DNA from: Arthrobacter sp. EM1
GTDB lineage: Bacteria > Actinomycetota > Actinomycetes > Actinomycetales > Micrococcaceae
DNA length: 64,000 bases
Direction of reading: 5' to 3'
NCBI RefSeq assembly: GCF_029964055.1
Contig: NZ_CP124836.1
Coordinates: forward strand, 682,001-746,000
How positions within the stretch are numbered: the stretch's first letter is position 1; every line of letters begins with the position of its first letter. The notes below the pieces were generated by a model. The model was given only the letters and a program-made list of their open reading frames with translations. It was not told where the DNA came from and did no database searches. Shown here in pieces: positions 46,388 to 54,900 of this stretch. The position numbers and the translations under genes are program-made.

Positions 46388-49120
46388 ATGTTTCAGCACA
46401 GCGGTAGCTTGCCCGCGGGCAGCGGCACTACAGTCCCAGTTCCTTCCAGCCAACACTCACATCCGGGGTGGCACGACAGGCCATATGCCCGTCGGGACCT
46501 CGTCGCGAACATTCTCGCCGGGCTGCAATCCGGTTCAGGCTGCGGCGTTGTCCTGGTGGGGGAGCACGGCGCGGGCAAGTCCTTCCTGGCCCAGCGCGCG
46601 GTCGAACAGCTCGGGGACGGCCATCTTGTGGTCCAGGTACGGGGCAGCTCCATCTCCTCGAAGCTTCCCTACGGTGCCCTGAGTGTGCTCTTGAATGACC
46701 TCGATGCCTCGCACCTCGAGCATCCGCTGATGGTCCTCCGCGGGCTGACACAGCTGCTCCACAGCAAAGCCAAGGGACGCCGGGTTGTTCTGTTTGTCGA
46801 CAACGCCCACGACCTCGACGAGCTCTCGACGATGATGGTTGCCCAGTTAAGCGCCGGCGGCCATGTGTCCTTGCTGGCAGCATGTGTGGACCTGCCCAAT
46901 GTCGGCGGCGACATCATGGGGCTGTGGAAGGATGACATGCTGCGCCGGGTGGACCTTGGCCCGTTCGATTTCACCGAAACCGCCACCACCCTGCAGCACG
47001 AATACGGCGGGCACTTCTCGCACGCTGCCGCCCGGGCGTTGTGGAACGCCAGCGGCGGCAACGCACTGTTCCTGCACTCTTTGACCCGGGAGCAGATCAA
47101 GCTGGGAACCATTGTCCGTCAGGACGGCACCTGGATCCTGGGCGATCGGCCGGTTTCCCTGACCGGAGAAATCCGGGACGTCGTCAGGGCCCGGCTCAAC
47201 CGTCTGAGCAGCGGCCAGCGCGATGTCTTCGAGCTGCTGTCCCTCGCCGGTTCCGTGCCGCTGCAGACCCTAATGAATGTTGCCAATTCCCAGGACATGG
47301 ACGCACTCCAGGAGCGTGGCATGATCCGGGTCAGCCACGACCATCCGCCGACTGTCAGTATTGCCAACCCGGTAGTGGCGAGCATTGTGGCCAGCGTCGT
47401 GCCGCCAGGGCGCAGCGCCGAACTCCGGCGGCGCCTCGGCGCGGGGATGGAGGAATCGGAACGGGCAGACGCTGCGGGCTCGAAGGAAGTTGCGTGGGCG
47501 CTGGATTGCGGCGAGGAAGTACGGCCCGGACGTGCACTCTCGGCAGCGAAGATGGCAAACGATGAGTCTGATCCCACCGCTGCGCTGAGGTTCATTCAGG
47601 AGATTGACGGACAGGAATCCATGGTCGGGGCCGCGATCGAATCTGCTCGTGCTCACCTCAACGTCAATAACGAGGATTCGGCCCGGCGGGTTTTGCAGGT
47701 CCTGGGCCACACGCTCGAAAAGGATGCTGAGTTCGCTGATTGGGCTGCCATTGAGTTTCTTCGCGCAGAACTGGACAAGCGCCAGCCCGCGACAGCCGCC
47801 CAGGCAGGCGCCAGGCTGTTGGAAATCGGACGACGGCTTGAGGCGCAGCCACTGGAGGCGAACGTGGCGGATCTCCGCGAAAAGCTGCGGAGCGCCAGCG
47901 CGGAATTGGCCGTTTTTGAGGGCCGCTACCAGGATGTCCTGACGATGTTTGCCGACGTGGACACCTGCGATTTAGGCAGCGAAAGGAAGATTGTGGCCGC
48001 CAGCCTGGTCTGCGAGGCGATGGCTGCCACCGGCGATGTCCTGGCAGCGACAGCACTGGGCCGGGAGGTGATGGCCGCCGCCGTCCGCAGCGGAATTTCG
48101 GACACATCGATCCGGCAGATCCGCTGCCGCTTCCTGCTGCTGCTGCTGCTCTGCGGAAAATTTGGCGAGGCCAGCGCGTGCCTGACTGCGGCCGCGGCGA
48201 CCGCCGAGCCGCAGGCCCGGCTGGGCGGCATTTTCGAGATCGGGCAAGGGATTGTGGATCTGCATCGAGGGCTGCTGAGCGAGGCCTTGCCCAAGCTCCA
48301 GGCCGGCCTCCTGCAGCTTAAGGTCCAGGATCACGAATCCCTCTGGGCACTTGCCACGTCCGCGGGCGCCTATGCAGCCTGCCTGCAGGGGGAGGAAGAC
48401 AAGGCCGAGGCCATGTTGTCAGCGCTCGGTAAGAAGGACGCCAAGGGGGCCTGGATCGCCGAGCGGATGACCAGGTACTACGAGCTGTCCGCCCGTGCCG
48501 AGCTCGGACAACGGACGGCCGCCATTCGGTTCCTGACGGCAGAAGCCGACATCGATGAGGCCGCGGGCGCTCTGAGCACCGGCCTGCTGTTCTTGTCTGC
48601 GGCGGCCCGTTTGGGGGACCGGCAGGTGGGCCAGAAACTGGCCGGCCTTGCAACCCAGGTCAATGGACGGTTCGCAGCACTGTGCCTCCGGCTGGCAGAG
48701 GGATTAAAGAAGTCCGACAGCGAGCAGCTGCTTGGGGCTGCCAAGGATGCCGAAGAGCTGGGCCACACCATCTTTGCAAGGGATGCGGCGCGCAAGGCGG
48801 TTAGTTGCGCCCACGATGCCGGCAACCGGATTTCACTGAGGATTGCCCAGCGTATGCAACAGTCCGTGGAAGACCGGATCGGCGGTCCGAAGAATGGGCT
48901 GCATTCCTTGACGACGTCAACGCTTACGGCCAGGGAGATCGAGGTCGCCGTCCGGGCAGCCAGCGGAACCTCCAACCGGAAGATCGCCGAACAGATCCAC
49001 GTTTCGGTCCGGACCGTGGAGGGCCATCTGTACCAGGTGTACGCGAAACTGCATGTTGCAAGCCGGGCCGAGCTCAAAGAAGTGATGTCCGGCCCGGTGG
49101 ACAATGTCCGTCTCGGCTGA
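46388..49120 (+). CDS. Large P-loop ATPase / LuxR-type regulator, copy 3
   Basis: A 910-residue paralog of the other three regulators. Walker A is GEHGAGKS (from residue 58), Walker B VVLFVDNAHDLDE (from 133), followed by the shared WALDCG motif, a helical middle and a LuxR helix-turn-helix from Leu846 (LTAREIEVAVRAASGTSNRKIAEQI, then SVRTVEGHLYQVYAKLHVASRAEL). ATG 46388 was preferred over an in-frame TTG at 46367 because GAAGG precedes it at normal spacing. The 212-bp gap upstream is AT-rich near 46310-46370 and holds the palindrome CTACGTAG at 46267-46274. It probably has its own promoter. Confidence 0.88.
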   Translation: MFQHSGSLPAGSGTTVPVPSSQHSHPGWHDRPYARRDLVANILAGLQSGSGCGVVLVGEHGAGKSFLAQRAVEQLGDGHLVVQVRGSSISSKLPYGALSVLLNDLDASHLEHPLMVLRGLTQLLHSKAKGRRVVLFVDNAHDLDELSTMMVAQLSAGGHVSLLAACVDLPNVGGDIMGLWKDDMLRRVDLGPFDFTETATTLQHEYGGHFSHAAARALWNASGGNALFLHSLTREQIKLGTIVRQDGTWILGDRPVSLTGEIRDVVRARLNRLSSGQRDVFELLSLAGSVPLQTLMNVANSQDMDALQERGMIRVSHDHPPTVSIANPVVASIVASVVPPGRSAELRRRLGAGMEESERADAAGSKEVAWALDCGEEVRPGRALSAAKMANDESDPTAALRFIQEIDGQESMVGAAIESARAHLNVNNEDSARRVLQVLGHTLEKDAEFADWAAIEFLRAELDKRQPATAAQAGARLLEIGRRLEAQPLEANVADLREKLRSASAELAVFEGRYQDVLTMFADVDTCDLGSERKIVAASLVCEAMAATGDVLAATALGREVMAAAVRSGISDTSIRQIRCRFLLLLLLCGKFGEASACLTAAAATAEPQARLGGIFEIGQGIVDLHRGLLSEALPKLQAGLLQLKVQDHESLWALATSAGAYAACLQGEEDKAEAMLSALGKKDAKGAWIAERMTRYYELSARAELGQRTAAIRFLTAEADIDEAAGALSTGLLFLSAAARLGDRQVGQKLAGLATQVNGRFAALCLRLAEGLKKSDSEQLLGAAKDAEELGHTIFARDAARKAVSCAHDAGNRISLRIAQRMQQSVEDRIGGPKNGLHSLTTSTLTAREIEVAVRAASGTSNRKIAEQIHVSVRTVEGHLYQVYAKLHVASRAELKEVMSGPVDNVRLG

Positions 49121-49131
49121 CCGCCGCGGGC

Positions 49132-49161
49132 GCTGTTAGTTCCGGCTGCGCTAACAGCCGG
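49132..49161 (+). promoter_or_regulatory. Two mutually exclusive hairpins between regulator copies 3 and 4
   Basis: GCTGTTAG (49132-49139) can pair with CTAACAGC (49151-49158). Alternatively, CCGGCTG (49142-49148) can pair with CAGCCGG (49155-49161). The two share bases 49155-49158, so they compete. They lie 12 bp after the copy 3 stop and 24 bp before the copy 4 start. They could act as terminator, attenuator or ribosome-access switch; no T-run is present. Confidence 0.45.
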
Positions 49162-49184
49162 ACCCGCACACCGGGGATGAGGCA

Positions 49185-51839
49185 GTGACCCAGCAGTTCG
49201 GAGGAAAGGTGGGGAATGTGGAAAGCCTGAACCAACCCGCCATGCTCGTTGCCCGTGCCAGGCTCGTTAAGGCGGTTGCGGGCTCCCTCAACGACGCAGG
49301 CACATCCGGGGCTTTGATCGTCGGAGGCGCCGGCACCGGCAAAACCGCCGTGACCACGGCTGTTCTGCACGAACTTCGAGACCACCCGCCCTATATCCGT
49401 CTGGCCGCGACACCGGCGCTCGCGGCGGTCCCCTTCGGGGTGCTGGCGCCGCATCTGGCCGAGTTGCCGGCACGGGACCTCGACTCCTACCCCGCCGTTC
49501 TCCAAGCCATGACCAGCAGACTCAGGTCCAGGTCCGGGCGGCCGCTCTTTGTGGTCGACGATGCCCAGAGCCTGGACCGGGGGACCTTGCACCTGGTGGC
49601 GCAGGCAGTGGCCACCGGCGCAGCAGGCCTCCTCGCCACCAGCGGACCCGGAACATTGATCCCCAAAGAGTTCCTGGCACTCTGGGACGACGGAATCGTC
49701 GCGAAATACGAGCTTGCAGCGCTGAACCGGTCGGAAGTCCACCAGCTATGCGAACAAGTCCTGCGCTGCGACGTTTCACCGTGGGTCAGTGCGAGCTTTT
49801 CCTATCTCGCCGCGGGGAACCCGTTTATGGTGCTGTCCTTGATTGAACACTGCCGGCGGACCGGGGCGCTCGCGCTGCGGCACGGGGTATGGCTGCTGGT
49901 CGCTGAGCCGGTGCTTGCCGGATTCCCGGAAGCAGACCTCGTGCACCATCAACTCCAGAGGCTTTCCTCGGAGGCCAATCTTGCCGCCGCCCTGGTGGCA
50001 TTGGCCGGGCCGTTGAGCGTCGGCCAGCTCCTGAGATTCAGCAATCCCAAGGCCGTCGACGCCCTGGAACGGGCCGGCATCATCGAGGTCTCCCGTTCGG
50101 GAGACCGGCGGGTTCGGCCCGCAAGTCCGCTGATCGGTGAAATTGTGCGTCGACAGATTCCGGCCGGACGCAGCGCTCGCCTGCGGGGGAGCCTACTGGC
50201 CCTTCCCGGCGGCGGGCAGCTTCGCCCGGAAGCGTTCCGGAACCAGGTCCGCTGGGCAATGGATTGCGGTGCCCGCGTCCCCGCAGCCGATCTTCTCCGG
50301 GCAGCCCGCCTGGCCAATGTTGCTCTCGACCCGAACGCCGCGCTGCGAACAGCTGCTGCCGTCGGCGACGAGTCTTTTTTGCCGCAGGCCCGTCTTCAGG
50401 CGGCTTACGCTCAATTCACCTCGGGCCGGCCCCGGATCGCCAGTGGCCTGCTCCAGCAGGCCACTGGTTTGCACGGACCCGATGAGCCCTACCTCTCGGC
50501 CCTGCTGGCTGCCCGGCTCAAGGCGGTCGCAGCAGAGCGTGGCAGCGGACACGCACCGCCGCTAAACCTCGGCCCGGCGCTGCTGCCGGAGCCTGCGCAG
50601 CCTGCCCGCGATGGGGTCGGGGACATCAACGTCTTCGACCCGAGCGGTTCCTTAACCGAAGTCGAGGGCAGACTCCGCGTTGTGATCGAAGGGACAGGGG
50701 CACCGGCAACGATCCGCATTCCGGCTTCTTCGTTGCTCGCCCTGATCTGGAGCGCCCAGGGGCGTGTTCTCGCGGGACGCGCCCTGGACCAGCAAGCCTG
50801 GCAAGACGCGAAGTGCCACGAGCTGGGTCTGCCGTTGATCGACGAGGACCTGCTGATGCGGCACTGCCTGGTTCTCACCTTGGCGGGGGAATGGGATCCC
50901 GCCGCAGCCGCCATCGACGACTACGCCAGGGCGTACCCCCCGCGGCTGATACGAAGCGGCGGCATGCTCCAGGCGATGCGTGGATTCTCGATGATCCGAC
51001 AAGGCCGGATGCCTGAGGCCCTGGCAGCTATGTCACTCGCCGCAGAAGAACTCAAGGTAGCGGATCCCTGGCAGTTGCGCTGCTTCGTCTACTCGGTCGC
51101 GTCATATGCGGCTGCCGCGGCAGGGGACCGGGACGCCGGCCACGAACATTTGGCGGCGTTCCGACGGCTTCCCGGCGGCGAACCACTGGTCCTGCGACTC
51201 CTCGTCGAAGCGTATTCCACGGTCGCCGCCGGCACTCTTGCCAGACGGGATAGCCAAAGTACCCTGACGGCCCTGGCGGAGCTGGCCCGCGGCCAGGGCC
51301 TGCGCGGGATCGAAACGGAAATACGGAGGCTGGCGCTGGTCCCGGGCGATATCCCAGGCGCTGCCGCCCTCGCCATATGCAGCAGCGCAGTTGACGGGCC
51401 GGAGTCTGCTCTGGTGCATGATTTTGCGCGCGCGGTTGCAGGGTCCGATGCGACCGGCTTGATGAGGACCGGCGATGCCGCCTTGGCCGCAGGCTACCTG
51501 CGTCTGGCGCTCGAATCCGCGCAGCAGGCCGAATGGTGCCTGACGCAGGAAGCGGACCATCGCCGCCTGCCTGCTGTCCGGGCACAGGTCCAGCAACGGT
51601 TGGCGGCTCTGGGGATGTCCCCGCAGCTGGGGTTCGTCGATCCCGAGCCTGCCCCGGCCCTGACGGCCCGCGAATCCGAGATCCGTGGCCTGGTCTCCGG
51701 CGGCGCCAGCAATGCCGAGATTGCTGCGTTGCTTCGGGTCTCGGAGCGCAGCATCGAACGGCATCTGTACAGGATCTTCGCCCGGCTCGGCGTCAGCCGG
51801 CCTCTCGATCTTCCGGGCCCGGGCTCCGTTCCGCGATAA
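49185..51839 (+). CDS. Large P-loop ATPase / LuxR-type regulator, copy 4 (most diverged)
   Basis: An 884-residue regulator. Walker A is GGAGTGKT (47-54), Walker B LFVVDDAQSLDR (near 125), with the shared motif VRWAMDCGARVPAADLLRAA and a LuxR helix-turn-helix from Leu826 (LTARESEIRGLVSGGASNAEIAALL). In this copy the recognition segment reads SERSIERHLYRIFARLGVSRP instead of SVRTVEGHLYQ, so it may recognise a different DNA site. The start is GTG 49185 with GATGAGG upstream. It is convergent with the giant secreted protein gene; a 23-bp perfect hairpin lies between them. Confidence 0.87.
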   Translation: MTQQFGGKVGNVESLNQPAMLVARARLVKAVAGSLNDAGTSGALIVGGAGTGKTAVTTAVLHELRDHPPYIRLAATPALAAVPFGVLAPHLAELPARDLDSYPAVLQAMTSRLRSRSGRPLFVVDDAQSLDRGTLHLVAQAVATGAAGLLATSGPGTLIPKEFLALWDDGIVAKYELAALNRSEVHQLCEQVLRCDVSPWVSASFSYLAAGNPFMVLSLIEHCRRTGALALRHGVWLLVAEPVLAGFPEADLVHHQLQRLSSEANLAAALVALAGPLSVGQLLRFSNPKAVDALERAGIIEVSRSGDRRVRPASPLIGEIVRRQIPAGRSARLRGSLLALPGGGQLRPEAFRNQVRWAMDCGARVPAADLLRAARLANVALDPNAALRTAAAVGDESFLPQARLQAAYAQFTSGRPRIASGLLQQATGLHGPDEPYLSALLAARLKAVAAERGSGHAPPLNLGPALLPEPAQPARDGVGDINVFDPSGSLTEVEGRLRVVIEGTGAPATIRIPASSLLALIWSAQGRVLAGRALDQQAWQDAKCHELGLPLIDEDLLMRHCLVLTLAGEWDPAAAAIDDYARAYPPRLIRSGGMLQAMRGFSMIRQGRMPEALAAMSLAAEELKVADPWQLRCFVYSVASYAAAAAGDRDAGHEHLAAFRRLPGGEPLVLRLLVEAYSTVAAGTLARRDSQSTLTALAELARGQGLRGIETEIRRLALVPGDIPGAAALAICSSAVDGPESALVHDFARAVAGSDATGLMRTGDAALAAGYLRLALESAQQAEWCLTQEADHRRLPAVRAQVQQRLAALGMSPQLGFVDPEPAPALTARESEIRGLVSGGASNAEIAALLRVSERSIERHLYRIFARLGVSRPLDLPGPGSVPR

Positions 51840-51854
51840 ACCGGCTTGGCGCGA

Positions 51855-51903
51855 ACGACAGCGCAGCAGGTGCCGCCAAGGGCGGCACCTGCTGCGCTGT
51901 CGT
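51855..51903. terminator. Very strong bidirectional hairpin
   Basis: Perfect 23-bp arms (51855-51877 and 51881-51903) with a loop of three bases (AAG) lie between the convergent stops of regulator copy 4 (51839) and the giant secreted protein (51932). The symmetry suits termination from both directions. Confidence 0.85.
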
Positions 51904-51931
51904 GCAGACCCGGCGCTACTACTGCCGGGTT

Positions 51932-54900
51932 TCAGGCGGGGATGATTTCGATGGCGGAGATTTTTGGTTCGTCGGTGGTGGCGGTGAAGTCGAGGTTGAG
52001 GGTGCCGTCGGTGATGTTCAGTTGTTGGGTGATGGTGTGGGCTGTCATCGGGGCGACGGTGGCGTTGAGGTCGAGGTTGGTGATTTCGGGGGTGCCGCCT
52101 TCGAGGTTGACGTTGAAGACGCGTTGTCCGGGTCCGCCGGGTCCGCCGCCGGTGGCTCCGTGCCAGATTTCGGCGAAGTGGAGTTTGACGGTGTAGTTGC
52201 CGGGTTGGACGGGGATGGCGTAGCTGAAGCCGCCGGCGCCGCTGTGTTCGCTGAGGAAGAGCGGGTCATCGGTGGTTGCGGCGATGGCGGTCACTTGGGG
52301 GTTGGTGTAGGACTTTCCGCCGGTGAAGTAGGTGTCGGCGAGCCAGTTCACGCCCCCGGTGGTGAGGGCTGGTCCGCCGGCGTTGATGCGGATGGGTTGT
52401 TGGGTGGCGGGGGTTGTGGTGGTGGCCGTTGCGGTGGCCGAGGGGGCCGAGGCGTTGGCGGAGGTGTCGATGGCGATGATGCGGTAGAGCAGGGTTGTGT
52501 TGGCCGGGGGTGTGGTGTCGGTGTAGGTGGTCCCGGTGGTGGGGGTGGTTCCGGTCAGGCGGTTCCAGGGGCCGGCTGCGGTGGTGGCGCGTTCGACGTG
52601 GTATCCGGCGAGGTCCGGTTCGGTCCCGGCGGTCCAGGCCAGGTTCACGGTGTTGGTCCCGGCGGTTGCGCTCAGCCCGGCTGGGGCCGCCGGGGCCGTG
52701 GTGTCCGGAGCACCGGCGGGGATGATTTCGATGGCGGAGATTTTTGGTTCGTCGGTGGTGGCGGTGAAGTCGAGGTTGAGGGTGCCGTCGGTGATGTTCA
52801 GTTGTTGGGTGATGGTGTGGGCTGTCATCGGGGCGACGGTGGCGTTGAGGTCGAGGTTGGTGATTTCGGGGGTGCCGCCTTCGAGGTTGACGTTGAAGAC
52901 GCGTTGTCCGGGTCCGCCGGGTCCGCCGCCGGTGGCTCCGTGCCAGATTTCGGCGAAGTGGAGTTTGACGGTGTAGTTGCCGGGTTGGACGGGGATGGCG
53001 TAGCTGAAGCCGCCGGCGCCGCTGTGTTCGCTGAGGAAGAGCGGGTCATCGGTGGTTGCGGCGATGGCGGTCACTTGGGGGTTGGTGTAGGACTTTCCGC
53101 CGGTGAAGTAGGTGTCGGCGAGCCAGTTCACGCCCCCGGTGGTGAGGGCTGGTCCGCCGGCGTTGATGCGGATGGGTTGTTGGGTGGCGGGGGTTGTGGT
53201 GGTGGCCGTTGCGGTGGCCGAGGGGGCCGAGGCGTTGGCGGAGGTGTCGATGGCGATGATGCGGTAGAGCAGGGTTGTGTTGGCCGGGGGTGTGGTGTCG
53301 GTGTAGGTGGTCCCGGTGGTGGGGGTGGTTCCGGTCAGGCGGTTCCAGGGGCCGGCTGCGGTGGTGGCGCGTTCGACGTGGTATCCGGCGAGGTCCGGTT
53401 CGGTCCCGGCGGTCCAGGCCAGGTTCACGGTGTTGGTCCCGGCGGTTGCGCTCAGCCCGGCTGGGGCCGCCGGGGCCGTGGTGTCCGGAGCACCGGCGGG
53501 GATGATTTCGATGGCGGAGATTTTTGGTTCGTCGGTGGTGGCGGTGAAGTCGAGGTTGAGGGTGCCGTCGGTGATGTTCAGTTGTTGGGTGATGGTGTGG
53601 GCTGTCATCGGGGCGACGGTGGCGTTGAGGTCGAGGTTGGTGATTTCGGGGGTGCCGCCTTCGAGGTTGACGTTGAAGACGCGTTGTCCGGGTCCGCCGG
53701 GTCCGCCGCCGGTGGCTCCGTGCCAGATTTCGGCGAAGTGGAGTTTGACGGTGTAGTTGCCGGGTTGGACGGGGATGGCGTAGCTGAAGCCGCCGGCGCC
53801 GCTGTGTTCGCTGAGGAAGAGCGGGTCATCGGTGGTTGCGGCGATGGCGGTCACTTGGGGGTTGGTGTAGGACTTTCCGCCGGTGAAGTAGGTGTCGGCG
53901 AGCCAGTTCACGCCCCCGGTGGTGAGGGCTGGTCCGCCGGCGTTGATGCGGATGGGTTGTTGGGTGGCGGGGGTTGTGGTGGTGGCCGTTGCGGTGGCCG
54001 AGGGGGCCGAGGCGTTGGCGGAGGTGTCGATGGCGATGATGCGGTAGAGCAGGGTTGTGTTGGCCGGGGGTGTGGTGTCGGTGTAGGTGGTCCCGGTGGT
54101 GGGGGTGGTTCCGGTCAGGCGGTTCCAGGGGCCGGCTGCGGTGGTGGCGCGTTCGACGTGGTATCCGGCGAGGTCCGGTTCGGTCCCGGCGGTCCAGGCC
54201 AGGTTCACGGTGTTGGTCCCGGCGGTTGCGCTCAGCCCGGCGGGGGCCGCCGGGGCCGTGGTGTCCGGAGCACCGGCGGGGATGATGTTAGTGATGAGAT
54301 AAACGTTGTCTTGGTAGTCGCAGTTGGCTGAACCCGCGGTGCAGTCGTTCGCCGAGTACATGTAGTCCTGGGCTACAACGTAGGATCCGGGGACCAGCTG
54401 GCCTGCCCTGTCCCTGACCGGCCAGGTCTTGACGGCAAGGTAATTGCTGTTATTGGTCGACTGGCCCGCGATTTTGAGGGGGAACGCGCCCGCCGGATTC
54501 GCATCGAACTCGAGCGGACCGGTCACCCCGAGGTTGAGCGGCAGGATGGTTTGGGCGTACAGCCCGCTGGCGTCAGCGGCTGTGCCGTCAATGTCGATCC
54601 TCTCGCCGGAACTGCAGCAGCCATGGAAGGACGCCAATTGACGGACGGTCACGGCTTTGGTGCTGTCCGCGCGCTTCCAGAACGGGGAACGGACTTCGTC
54701 TCCGTTCAGTGCAGAGTTAGGAATCTGGGCGCCCGGCGCGAGGGTCCCGTAGGCGGTGGTGATCCCAAAGGCCTGGCTGATCTGGGATAGCGTCAGTTCG
54801 TTCGTTCCTTCGGGTGCAGTCATAAAGATGCCGCGCAGCTGGACGGTCTTGACGGCGGACACGGTGTCGCTGGAGCTGATCTCCAGCTGGGCGACACGGA

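Noticed and set aside
51533..54331. A 932-codon open frame on the plus strand across the 780-bp repeats
   Set aside because: It is antisense to the giant secreted protein, glycine-rich and low in complexity, and stays open only because the repeat length is a multiple of three and GC is high. It begins inside regulator copy 4 in another frame.
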